In this document: in pieces, positions 25,964 through 34,526 of the stretch
Layout: the number at the start of each line of letters is the position of its first letter
Position numbering within the stretch: position 1 is the stretch's first letter
Assembly (NCBI RefSeq): GCF_014649655.1
Contig: NZ_BMTL01000010.1
Location: forward strand, 209,393-273,392
From: Streptomyces humidus
Lineage (GTDB): Bacteria > Actinomycetota > Actinomycetes > Streptomycetales > Streptomycetaceae
Length of the DNA stretch: 64,000 nucleotides
Direction: 5' to 3'
The notes under the pieces: generated by a model
The model's database searches: none
The model's input: only the letters and a program-made list of their open reading frames with translations
What the model was told of the DNA's origin: nothing
Position numbers and translations under genes: made by a program

Positions 25964-25995
25964 GAAGGCTCCGGCGGGCAGGTGCCGGGGCCTTC
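25964..25995. terminator. Terminator hairpin
   Basis: Arms 25964-25975 and 25984-25995 pair over 12 bases, one of them G-U in the plus-strand RNA, with an eight-base loop, between the convergent acyl-CoA dehydrogenase and thioesterase genes. Confidence 0.75.
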
Positions 25996-26034
25996 GGCGC
26001 ACCCTTCTTCGTGCCCCGTCCGTCGTACCCCGTC

Positions 26035-26595
26035 TCAGTCCTCGAGTCCCTCCGAGATCCGCCGCTCACGCAGTTCCATGATCGCGCGCCGGCGGGCCAG
26101 CCGGTGCGTGCGGCGGATCTGGGCCTCCTGGTAGCGGCGTTCGTCGCGTTCGGTCTCCGGGAGGACCGGCGGGACCGCGCGGGGCCTGCCGTCGGCGTCG
26201 ACGGCGGCGAAGACCAGGTAGGCCGAGCCTACCTGGGTGGCGGGGGCGGACTCGTTCCAGCGCTCGGCCAGCACCCGCACCCCGACCTCCATCGAGGTCC
26301 GGCCGGTCCAGTTGACCTGCGCCTTGACGTGGACGAGGTCGCCGACGCGGACCGGCTCCAGGAATGCCATCTCGTCCATGGAGGCGGTGACGGCGGGCCC
26401 GCCGGAGTGCCGGCCGGCCACCGCGCCCGCCGCGTCGTCGACGAGCTTCATGATCACTCCACCGTGCACCGTCCCCAGCAGGTTGGTGTCGGCGTGGGTC
26501 ATGATGTGGCTGAGGGTGGTGCGGGACGCGGACGTGGGCTTGCCCGGAATGTCCTGGGTGCTGCCCGAGTCCGCCGCGGTGACCTGGTCTGTCAT
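26035..26595 (-). CDS. Acyl-CoA thioesterase (hotdog fold)
   Basis: A 186-residue cytosolic thioester hydrolase of the YciA/BACH type. The hotdog domain (about 28-145) contains HADTNLLGTVHGGVIMKLVDDAAG, the catalytic-region segment, and DLVHVKAQVNWTGRTSMEVGV. The C-terminal 45 residues are Arg/Glu-rich and helical. ATG at 26595 with GGAGG just upstream; a GTG nine bases earlier lacks a ribosome binding site. It hydrolyses acyl-CoA to free acid and CoA. Divergent from the first LCP gene. Confidence 0.9.
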   Translation of the reverse strand: MTDQVTAADSGSTQDIPGKPTSASRTTLSHIMTHADTNLLGTVHGGVIMKLVDDAAGAVAGRHSGGPAVTASMDEMAFLEPVRVGDLVHVKAQVNWTGRTSMEVGVRVLAERWNESAPATQVGSAYLVFAAVDADGRPRAVPPVLPETERDERRYQEAQIRRTHRLARRRAIMELRERRISEGLED

Positions 26596-26715
26596 GTCCT
26601 CCACCTTATGCCGAGGGGGACAACCCGGGACTTTGTGTCAGCTTGGCAACAGCGCGGCCCTGATTCTCCGACGACCCTTGTACGGCCCACTGCCCTGCCC
26701 TGCACACTGGTCCGC

Positions 26716-27996
26716 ATGAACGATTGGCCCGAGGGATGGTCCGACAGGGACCGCGGCAACCGGTACGGCAGCGGCAGCGCCGCCGCACAGCCCGAGAGCG
26801 CCCGCGTCATGCGGCAGGTCCGCCGCGGCCAGAGCGCCCCGCCGCAGGGGGCCGGCGTCCCGCCGCAGCCGTCCTACGTCAACGGCCAGGGATACGGCGA
26901 CTACACCAACGCCCAGCAGACCGGGTACGACAGCGGTTACAGCTCGGGCCAGGTCTACGGGGGCGGCGGCGACTCCGGCGGGCCCGGCGACTTCGACGCC
27001 CGTCCCCCGCGCCCCGCGCCGAACTGGCGCCGCCGCATCAAGTGGACGGCGATCAGCCTCGTCACCGTGCTCGTCGTGACGAGCGTCGCCACCTACTTCT
27101 GGGCCGACGGCAAGCTCAGGCGCGAGGTCGACCTGTCGAAGGTCATCGACCGGCCCGAGGGCGGCGACGGCACGAACTACCTGATCGTCGGCTCCGACAG
27201 CCGCGAGGGCATGTCCGCCGAGGAGAAGAAGAAGCTGCACACCGGCTCCGCCGAGGGCAAGCGCACGGACTCGATGATGATCCTGCACGTCGGGTCGAGC
27301 GGCGACACCCTGGTCTCGCTGCCCCGCGACTCGGACGTGGAGCTCCCGACGTTCGTCGGCTCCGAGTCCGGCAAGACGTACAAGGGCACCGGCCGGCACG
27401 TGAAGCTGAACGCCGCGTACGCGACGGACGGCCCCGAACTGCTGGTGCGCACGGTCGAGTTCAACACCGGCCTGCGCATCGACCACTACGTGGAGATCGG
27501 CTTCGCCGGCTTCGCGAGCATCGTGGACGCGGTCGGCGGCGTCGACATCACCATCGACAAGGCCTTCAAGGACAAGTACTCGGGCGCCGACTTCCAGGCG
27601 GGCAAGCAGACGCTGAACGGCGAGGAGGCGCTGGCCTTCGTCCGCACCCGGCACGCGTTCGCCGCGTCCGACCTGCAGCGCACCAAGAATCAGCAGAAGT
27701 TCCTCGCGGCCCTCGCCCACGAGGTGGCGACCCCCGGCACGGTCCTGAACCCCTTCGCGCTCTACCCGACGATGAGCGCGGGCCTCGACTCGCTGATCGT
27801 CGACAAGGACATGGGGCTGTACGACCTGGGGTCCATGTTCTTCGCGATGAAGGGTGTCAACGGCGGCGACGGCACGTCGATGAACATGCCGATCTCCGGT
27901 TCCACCGGTGGCAACCTCGTCTGGGACAAGGCGAAGGTGAAGCAGCTGGTGAACGAGCTCAACAACGACGAGAAGGTCACCGTCTCCGGCAACTGA
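26716..27996 (+). CDS. LytR-CpsA-Psr (LCP) family protein 1
   Basis: A 426-residue membrane protein. A Gly/Gln/Tyr-rich cytoplasmic N-terminus of about 105 residues precedes one transmembrane helix (about 109-128) and an extracellular LCP domain (about 145-365): NYLIVGSDSR, RTDSMMILHV, TLVSLPRDSDVELP, KLNAAYATDG and AFVRTRHAFAASDLQRTKNQQKFL. LCP proteins transfer polyprenyl-linked glycopolymers onto peptidoglycan. The arginines that bind the pyrophosphate are kept in PRD and VRTRH. There is no LytR_C domain, unlike LCP2, 3 and 4 nearby. It is convergent with the LCP2 gene. Confidence 0.93.
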   Translation: MNDWPEGWSDRDRGNRYGSGSAAAQPESARVMRQVRRGQSAPPQGAGVPPQPSYVNGQGYGDYTNAQQTGYDSGYSSGQVYGGGGDSGGPGDFDARPPRPAPNWRRRIKWTAISLVTVLVVTSVATYFWADGKLRREVDLSKVIDRPEGGDGTNYLIVGSDSREGMSAEEKKKLHTGSAEGKRTDSMMILHVGSSGDTLVSLPRDSDVELPTFVGSESGKTYKGTGRHVKLNAAYATDGPELLVRTVEFNTGLRIDHYVEIGFAGFASIVDAVGGVDITIDKAFKDKYSGADFQAGKQTLNGEEALAFVRTRHAFAASDLQRTKNQQKFLAALAHEVATPGTVLNPFALYPTMSAGLDSLIVDKDMGLYDLGSMFFAMKGVNGGDGTSMNMPISGSTGGNLVWDKAKVKQLVNELNNDEKVTVSGN

Positions 27997-28016
27997 GGCC
28001 GAAGCGGGCAGAGTTC

Positions 28017-28042
28017 GGGGGCGTCCCCTCAGGGGCGCCCCC
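28017..28042. terminator. Terminator hairpin between convergent LCP genes
   Basis: Arms 28017-28028 and 28032-28042 pair over 11 bases with one bulged base and a three-base loop. The position is directly after LCP1. Confidence 0.65.
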
Positions 28043-28118
28043 TCTCCCGTCCTATGCCTCCCGGCCGTCCCGCGCCGTCGGAGTGGTCTGGCTCACGGAG
28101 CCCCGCTCACGGAGCGCC

Positions 28119-29591
28119 TCACGAGGCCTCCCGGGGGCAACCCACCTCGTCGCCCCGGACGACCCCGAACTCTCCCTGCTCCGCATCCGCCGCCCGCACC
28201 GTCCGCACCCGCCGGAAGTCCGCGCCCGCGATCACCTTCAGGGTCGGGCCGAGCCCCGGGACGGCGCGCAGCTCGCTGCCCGGCAGCGCGGTCGCCAGGG
28301 ACCTCGCGGAGCGGTCCCAGAGCGGGTCGTAGGCGACGACCGTGCGCCGTGCTGCGGGGACGGCCGAGGCGACCGGCTGCCGGGTCGTGCGGAAGCCCGA
28401 CGCCGCCAGCGCCGCGTCCACCCGCCGGCCGAGTCCCGGCGTGCGGGTGCCGTTCTCGACCTGCACCCGGATCTGCTGCGGCGCCACCGGCACCCGCACG
28501 GCCCGCCCGCCGGCCGCCCGGGCCGTCACCGCGAGGGGCTCGTCGTCGCGCAGGGACGCGAACAGGCGCGCGGACTTCACCGGATCCCATTTCAGCGTCG
28601 AACCGATCCCCTTCACCGGGTATCCCATCCGGGCGATGGGAACGGTGGCGAACTCGGAGGAGGCGGGGGAGAAGGAGCGCATCGCCCGCCCCAGGTCGAG
28701 GAGTTCGTCGGCGCCGAAGCCCCGGTCCGCCCGCACCGAGCCGAGCACCGCGCGGCTCACGTCCCGGAACCGCAGCGGGTTCAGCAGGATCCCGGAGGAC
28801 GTCGCCCGGTCCACCAGGGCCGCCAGGAAGCGCTGCTGACGCTTCATCCTGCCCAGGTCGGAGGAGGCGTCCACGTGCCGGGAGCGCACGTACTGGAGCG
28901 CCTCGCCGCCCCGGAGCGTGTGCCGGCCCGGCGGCAGGTCCAGGCCGGTGTACGCGTCCTTCAGGGGCAGCGCCGTGCAGATCCGCACGCCGCCGAGGAC
29001 GTCCACCGTCTTCATGAAGCTGGTGAAGTCGACCTCCAGGTAGTGGTCGATCTTCACGTGGGTCATGTTCTCGACCGTGCGGACGGTGAGCTGCGGGCCG
29101 CCCTCCGCGTACGCCGCGTTCAGCCTGACCGGGTGACCGCGGTGCTCCCGGCCGGTCGCCTGGTCGGTGTGCGGGGGCGTCAGCGCGTACGAGTCGCGCG
29201 GGAGGCTGACCACGCTGGCCCGCTCCCGGTCCTCCGAGAGGTGCACGATCATGATCGTGTCGGTGCAGTGGCAGGGAGCCCCGCCCAGGCGGTACCGGCG
29301 ACGCTCGGCCGGCGTGATCCTGTCGCGGCCGTCGGTGCCGACCAGCAGGACGTTCATGCCGTGACCGGCCCGCGGGCGGTTCTTCATGTCCTTGAAGGGG
29401 TCGACCCGGGCGATGCCCGCGTCGAGGCTGCTGATCACCGAGTGACCGATGCCGGCGGCCGCGAGGAGCACCACGGACAGCGTCGTCGCCGCCCGAACGG
29501 CCCAGCGGGGGCGTCTGCGCCGGGCGGGGGGACGGGGCACAGGGCGCCGCGGGCGGGCGCGGCGCGGGAGCCGGGACGGCGTGACGGGCAT
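28119..29591 (-). CDS. LCP family protein 2 with LytR_C domain
   Basis: A 490-residue protein: Arg/Pro-rich cytoplasmic N-terminus (1-30), transmembrane helix (about 31-50), LCP domain (about 78-300) with VLLVGTDGRDR, TDTIMIVHLSED, VVSLPRDSYA, RLNAAYAEGG and YVRSRHVDASSDLGRMKRQQRFL, and a C-terminal LytR_C domain (about 385-470, IRVQVENGTRTPGLG). It carries a CHC motif in the LCP domain (GGAPCHCTDT) not seen in the other four. ATG at 29591 with GGAGG eight bases upstream. It is divergent from the glycosyltransferase gene at 29724, which may supply its substrate. Confidence 0.93.
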   Translation of the reverse strand: MPVTPSRLPRRARPRRPVPRPPARRRRPRWAVRAATTLSVVLLAAAGIGHSVISSLDAGIARVDPFKDMKNRPRAGHGMNVLLVGTDGRDRITPAERRRYRLGGAPCHCTDTIMIVHLSEDRERASVVSLPRDSYALTPPHTDQATGREHRGHPVRLNAAYAEGGPQLTVRTVENMTHVKIDHYLEVDFTSFMKTVDVLGGVRICTALPLKDAYTGLDLPPGRHTLRGGEALQYVRSRHVDASSDLGRMKRQQRFLAALVDRATSSGILLNPLRFRDVSRAVLGSVRADRGFGADELLDLGRAMRSFSPASSEFATVPIARMGYPVKGIGSTLKWDPVKSARLFASLRDDEPLAVTARAAGGRAVRVPVAPQQIRVQVENGTRTPGLGRRVDAALAASGFRTTRQPVASAVPAARRTVVAYDPLWDRSARSLATALPGSELRAVPGLGPTLKVIAGADFRRVRTVRAADAEQGEFGVVRGDEVGCPREAS

Positions 29592-29723
29592 ACGGGGCAC
29601 CTCCGGGCGGCGGCCGTAGGGCGGTGGTAGCCGTTGGAACATAGGCCCATACGATCTGCCGACCGGTGCAGCGCACCCGGCGGGGCGGGCCGTGTCCCCC
29701 GTTCGCGGTAACGTGAGCCCCCT

Positions 29724-30755
29724 ATGAACGCCAAGCCCGACGTGCAGCTCCCCGCAGTGTCCGTCATCATGCCCGTCCTCAACGAGGAACGGCATCTGCG
29801 CGGAGCCGTCCAAGCGATCCTCGCGCAGGAGTACGCCGGCGAGATGGAGGTCGTGATCGCCATCGGTCCGTCCACGGACCGTACGGACGAGATCGCGGCC
29901 CAGCTCGTAGCCGAAGACCCGCGCGTGCACACGGTCCCCAATCCCACCGGGCGTACGCCCGCCGCGCTCAACGCCGCGATCAAGGCCTCGCGCCATCCGA
30001 TCGTCGTCCGCGTCGACGGGCACGGCATGCTCTCGCCGAACTACATCGCCACCGCCGTGCGGCTCCTGGAGGAGACCGGCGCGCAGAACGTCGGCGGCAT
30101 CATGCACGCCGAGGGCGAGAACGACTGGGAGCACGCGGTCGCCGCGGCCATGACCTCGAAGATCGGGGTCGGCAACGCCGCCTTCCACACGGGAGGTCAG
30201 GCGGGCCCGGCCGAGACCGTGTACCTCGGGGTCTTCCGGCGGGCGGCTCTGGAGCAACAGGGCGGCTACAACGAGGAGTTCATCCGCGCCCAGGACTGGG
30301 AGCTGAACTTCCGGATCAGGGAGGCCGGCGGCCTGATCTGGTTCTCGCCCGAGCTGAAGGTGTCCTACCGGCCCCGCCCCAGCGTCAGGGCCCTCGCCAA
30401 GCAGTACAAGGACTACGGCCGTTGGCGGCACGTCGTCGCCCGTTACCACGAGGGCTCCATCAACCTGCGCTACCTCGCCCCGCCCGCCGCGGTGTGCGCG
30501 ATAGCCGCCGGCGTCCTGGTGGGCGCCGCGCTCACCCCGCTGGGCTTCGTGATCCCCGCCGGATACCTCGCGGCGATCGTCGTCGGCTCGCTGCCGGCCG
30601 GCAAGGGGCTGCCGCCGAAGGCACGGCTCCAGATCCCCGTGGCCCTCGCCACCATGCACATGTCCTGGGGGTTCGGCTTCCTGACCAGCCCGAAAGCGCT
30701 GGCCAGGAAGGTCATCGCATCACGGCGGCCGGCGGTGCCCAGCGACGCGCGCTGA
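29724..30755 (+). CDS. Family 2 glycosyltransferase, membrane-associated
   Basis: A 343-residue GT-A glycosyltransferase. The nucleotide-sugar site is VSVIMPVLNEERHLRGAV with VRVDGHG as the DxD-like element, and AQDWELNFRIREAGG as the catalytic base region. Two hydrophobic segments at about 252-300 suggest membrane association. It lies inside the LCP cluster, divergent from LCP2 and convergent with LCP3, so a role in building a wall glycopolymer is likely by context. The donor sugar cannot be told. Confidence 0.88.
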   Translation: MNAKPDVQLPAVSVIMPVLNEERHLRGAVQAILAQEYAGEMEVVIAIGPSTDRTDEIAAQLVAEDPRVHTVPNPTGRTPAALNAAIKASRHPIVVRVDGHGMLSPNYIATAVRLLEETGAQNVGGIMHAEGENDWEHAVAAAMTSKIGVGNAAFHTGGQAGPAETVYLGVFRRAALEQQGGYNEEFIRAQDWELNFRIREAGGLIWFSPELKVSYRPRPSVRALAKQYKDYGRWRHVVARYHEGSINLRYLAPPAAVCAIAAGVLVGAALTPLGFVIPAGYLAAIVVGSLPAGKGLPPKARLQIPVALATMHMSWGFGFLTSPKALARKVIASRRPAVPSDAR

Positions 30756-30782
30756 GCGCCGGGAGAGCCCGCCGGGCCCGGA

Positions 30783-32420
30783 CTACCAGGTGTAGTCCGG
30801 GTCCACGTGCATGCACTGGCTGGTGTCGGACGCGTTGATCGCACCGGCCGTGTCGGGCGTCTTGTCGTTCTTCACCGGCGCCTTGTACGTCGTCCCCGAC
30901 CGCCAGTCCGCGCCCACGACCACGGTGACGCCGGAGACCCCGGTGGACTTCTTCACCTGGCTCGCCGGGATGCCGAGGGCCTTGGCGACCGCGAGGGCGT
31001 CGCCCTGCAGGTCGGCGCTCGGATAGCTGACCACCGTCTTCGCGACGGCCGTGGCCGCCGAGGTGTCCGCGACGGCCTCGGTGAAGCCCTTGCCGGCCAG
31101 CGCCTGCGTCACCGTCGTGGCCCGCCCGTGGACCGCGCCCTGCGTGCTCGTGGACGTGCCGTTGTGGACCTGCACCGCGATCTTGTCGCTCGCGGCCGCC
31201 GGGTCGGCGACCGGCGCCGGTGAGGGAGTGGGGGTGGCGGTCCGGGCGTCCTTGCCGTCCAGCGCGATGTCCTCGCGCACCAGACGGAACAACTGCTCGG
31301 CGTCGTCCGTGGGCACCACCCGCTCGCCCTGGTAGCGGTTGGGCATCGTCGTCATCGTGATGCGGTCGGTGGGCACCTTCTGCAGCTCGCCCGCCAGGTC
31401 GTACATCTTGCTGATGGTGTCCAGGCCGTCGTCGACGGTGATCGCCTTCGTGGCCGCCTCGGCGAGCTTGCGCAGCTTGTTGGGGTTGGTCAGCTTGGCG
31501 CTGGCGCGCAGCTCGCGGACCATCGAGTTCATGTACATGTGCTGTGCCTTGGCGCGGGCCAGGTCGGTGTCGTCCTCGAAGCCGTAACGGGTGCGCAGCC
31601 ACTGCAAAGCCTGCTCGCCCTTGACGGAGTGCGTGCCCTTCTCCAGCTTCAGGCCGGAGCCCTTGCCGCTGCCGGTGTGCGAGTAGACGTTGGCGTCCAC
31701 GCAGACCGGGACGCCGCCGATCGCGTCCGCCATCGAGACGACACCCGAGAAGTCGATCATCATGAAGTGGTCGATGTGGATGTCGGTGAGCTTCTCCCAC
31801 GTGGCCACCGTGCAGCCCGGTCCGCCGCGGCTCAGCGAGGCGTTGGTCATCGCGCCGCGCAGCGCCGGGTAGCTCGTCCCGTCGTCGGGGTCGGTGCACT
31901 TGGGGATGTCCAGCAGCGTGTCGCGCGGCATGCTCACCACCGACATGTTGCTGCGGTCCGCCGAGACGTGCAGCAGCATCTGGACGTCCGCGAGCGGGGG
32001 ACCGCCGAAGTCGTACTTGGCGCCGCCGAGCTTCTGGTTGGCCGCGGTGTCCCGGGCGTCCGAGCCGATCAGCAGGATGTTCAGCGCCGTCTGGCCGTCC
32101 GAGTTGGCCTGGGAGACAGCCGCCCGGTCCTTGGCGTCGCCGATGTTCAGGTCGTCGTGCTTGATGTTCGAGTTGAGGTGCTCGTAGTAGAGGTATCCGG
32201 CCCCCGCGCCGCCGAATATCACCACCGCCAGCACGGTCGCCGACCAGCGCAACGCGCGTCGACGCCTGCCTCGGCGGTCCGTCTCCCGGCCGTTCTGCCG
32301 TCCGTCGCCGCGTCTGCCGTCGCCGTCGGACGCGCTCTGGTCGCGCTCTTCCCGTTCGGCCGAAGACGCCGTGTCCCCGGCCGCGGAAACCTCCGCCCGC
32401 ACCCCGCTGCTCCCCGCCAT
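30783..32420 (-). CDS. LCP family protein 3 with LytR_C domain
   Basis: A 545-residue protein. A charged cytoplasmic N-terminus (about 1-55) leads to a transmembrane helix (about 59-80). The LCP domain (about 110-345) holds ILLIGSDARD, VSMPRDTLLDIP, RGAMTNASLSRGG, HIDHFMMIDFSG and WLRTRYGFEDDTDLARAKAQHMYM. The LytR_C domain (about 425-510) starts KIAVQVHNGTSTS. Its 3' end is 27 bases from the glycosyltransferase stop. It follows LCP4 on the same strand with 80 bases between, so they may be co-transcribed. Confidence 0.93.
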   Translation of the reverse strand: MAGSSGVRAEVSAAGDTASSAEREERDQSASDGDGRRGDGRQNGRETDRRGRRRRALRWSATVLAVVIFGGAGAGYLYYEHLNSNIKHDDLNIGDAKDRAAVSQANSDGQTALNILLIGSDARDTAANQKLGGAKYDFGGPPLADVQMLLHVSADRSNMSVVSMPRDTLLDIPKCTDPDDGTSYPALRGAMTNASLSRGGPGCTVATWEKLTDIHIDHFMMIDFSGVVSMADAIGGVPVCVDANVYSHTGSGKGSGLKLEKGTHSVKGEQALQWLRTRYGFEDDTDLARAKAQHMYMNSMVRELRASAKLTNPNKLRKLAEAATKAITVDDGLDTISKMYDLAGELQKVPTDRITMTTMPNRYQGERVVPTDDAEQLFRLVREDIALDGKDARTATPTPSPAPVADPAAASDKIAVQVHNGTSTSTQGAVHGRATTVTQALAGKGFTEAVADTSAATAVAKTVVSYPSADLQGDALAVAKALGIPASQVKKSTGVSGVTVVVGADWRSGTTYKAPVKNDKTPDTAGAINASDTSQCMHVDPDYTW

Positions 32421-32500
32421 TCCCCTGCCCCTCCCCGCCGTGCGCCTGACACGGGCCCGCCCCGCGTCCAGTCAGACGCACAACGGGCCCGAAGGGTTAC

Positions 32501-34282
32501 CTACTTGGCGCACTGGACCTTGTCGGCCGTGGACTTCTGTACCGTGTCGGGCACCTTCGTCGCCCCTGTGAGCGAGACGCCCGCGCCCTTGAAGTCCTTG
32601 CCCAGCGTCAGCGTCATGGTCGGCAGACCCTGCGCGTTCTCGACGCTCCTGCCCGGCTTGAGCGCGGTGCCGGGAAGCCCCATGACCGCGGCCAGCTTGC
32701 GTGCCTGGGCGGCCTGGTCGGGTGCGTACTCGAGGGTCGTCTTCGCCAGCGGCGCGGGCGCGTTGCCCGCGTTCTCGGACTTCGTCACGCCCTTGTCGTT
32801 CTGCAGCCAGTTGAGAGTCTCCTGTGCGCTGCCGGGGGGCGCTCCGCCGTTCATGACCTGCACCCGCACCTCGGAGGCGGCGGACTGGGCGCCCTTGAGA
32901 CGGGCCGCGGCCGCCTTGGCCGCCGCGTCCTTCGAGGCCGCGGCCTGCTGCTTCACCGCGGTGAAGGAGACGTCGTCCCTGATCAGCTGGAAGACCGCGG
33001 GCGCCGACGCATTGTCGAGGACGACGGTGGCCTTGACCTTCTCGGCCGGGTTGTCGACGACCGGGACGGTGGTGAAGGTCAGGTTCTTGATGTCGAGCTT
33101 GCCCAGCTCCATCCCCAGGTCCTTCAGCTTGTTGATGCTGTCGAGCTGGGAGTCGACGGCCAGTGCCTTGGTGCCCGCCTCCGCCAACTTGATCATCTTG
33201 GAGGGGCTGCTGAGCGTGTCGTTCGACTTCAGCTTGCGCATCAGGGCGCTGAGGAACTGCTGCTGGATCTGGATGCGGCTCAGGTCGCCGCCGAAGCCGA
33301 CCGAGTGCCGGGTCCGCACGAAGGCGAGGGCCTGCTCGCCCTCGATGAGGTGGGTGCCCTTCGACAGTTTCAGGTGCGAGTCCCGGTCGTTGATGTCCTT
33401 GCCCAGGCACACCTCGACCCCGCCCACCGCGCTCGTCAGCGTCTTCACCGCGTTGAAGTCGGCGACCATGAAGTTGTCCGCCTGGATCCCGGTCAGCTCG
33501 GTGACCGTGCGCACGGTACAGCTCGGCGTGCGGCCGTCCTGGCCGAGGCTGGTGTTGAAGCGGACGCCGTCGGTGCCCTTGATGACCTTCGTGGAGCCGT
33601 CCGGCTGCTCGGTCTGGCAGTCCGGGACGTTCACGATCAGGTCGCGCGGGATGCTGAGCGCGGTCGCGTTCGTGCGGTCCTTGGAGACGTGCAGGAGGAT
33701 CGTGGTGTCCGCGTGGCCGACGCTGCCGGAGTCGCCGTAGCCCTCGTTGCCGGAGCCGGTGCGCTTGTCGGTGCCGATCACCAGCAGGTTGATGGCCTTG
33801 TCCTTGCTGAACCCGCCGGTGCTCGCGCCGTCGTCCGAGACGGACGTGATGTTGTCGTTGAGGTGCTCGAGATACAGGTAGGCGGCGCCGGCCGTGGCCA
33901 CGACCACGAAGGCCATGGTCCCGCCGGTCCACACCAGGATCTTCTTCGCCCGCGACTTCTTCTTCACCGGCCGTCGGCCGCGTCGGTTCGCCGGTTCCTC
34001 CAGCGGTGCGCCACGGCGCCGGCGCGGGCCGGGCAGATCGGCGTCCGTCGCCGCCTTCTCGGGCGACGACGAGGGCGACTGCCGGCCCGGCTCCGCGGCA
34101 CGGGAGCGCGCCGGTCCTTCGTTCCCGCCGCCGGTCCTGCCGGAGGATCTACGAGGTCCGGGCACCGACGACTGCGCTGTGGAAGCGCTCAGTCGCAGTT
34201 CGTATTCGCCGGTGTCCGGATTGAGTACCCACTGGTCTGCGGGGTCGATGTTGTCCGCCCGCCCACGGCCTTGCGCGTCCAC
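32501..34282 (-). CDS. LCP family protein 4 with LytR_C domain
   Basis: The longest of the five, 593 residues. The N-terminus begins with a motif (NIDPADQWVLNPDTGEYELRL) common in streptomycete LCP proteins, followed by a Ser/Arg/Pro-rich region to about 108. Next are a transmembrane helix (about 114-135) and an LCP domain (about 160-400) with LLVIGTDKRTGSGNEGYGD, ALSIPRDLIVNVP, RFNTSLGQDG and AFVRTRHSVGFGGDLSRIQIQQQFL. The LytR_C domain (about 480-570) contains VRVQVMNGGAPPG. GTG start at 34282; the nearest GGAGG is about 12 bases away. Confidence 0.92.
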   Translation of the reverse strand: MDAQGRGRADNIDPADQWVLNPDTGEYELRLSASTAQSSVPGPRRSSGRTGGGNEGPARSRAAEPGRQSPSSSPEKAATDADLPGPRRRRGAPLEEPANRRGRRPVKKKSRAKKILVWTGGTMAFVVVATAGAAYLYLEHLNDNITSVSDDGASTGGFSKDKAINLLVIGTDKRTGSGNEGYGDSGSVGHADTTILLHVSKDRTNATALSIPRDLIVNVPDCQTEQPDGSTKVIKGTDGVRFNTSLGQDGRTPSCTVRTVTELTGIQADNFMVADFNAVKTLTSAVGGVEVCLGKDINDRDSHLKLSKGTHLIEGEQALAFVRTRHSVGFGGDLSRIQIQQQFLSALMRKLKSNDTLSSPSKMIKLAEAGTKALAVDSQLDSINKLKDLGMELGKLDIKNLTFTTVPVVDNPAEKVKATVVLDNASAPAVFQLIRDDVSFTAVKQQAAASKDAAAKAAAARLKGAQSAASEVRVQVMNGGAPPGSAQETLNWLQNDKGVTKSENAGNAPAPLAKTTLEYAPDQAAQARKLAAVMGLPGTALKPGRSVENAQGLPTMTLTLGKDFKGAGVSLTGATKVPDTVQKSTADKVQCAK

Positions 34283-34526
34283 GGTTGTCCGAATCCTCCG
34301 TCGGGGCCACGCGGCGCCTTTTCCCCCTCAAAGGCGCTCGGGTCTCGGTCACACGGTGCGCGACCCCAGGTAGGACCTCGCGGCCGGGTGCACCGGATCG
34401 CTCACACTATCCGCCCAGTTCAGCGTCGAGCGACGGCCGTGACAAATTCCACGCCCCTACAACTGGGCAATTCGACCTATTTCTTTGAACTCCTGTTCGC
34501 CTGAAGGGTTCAGCTTGGCAAGCGCT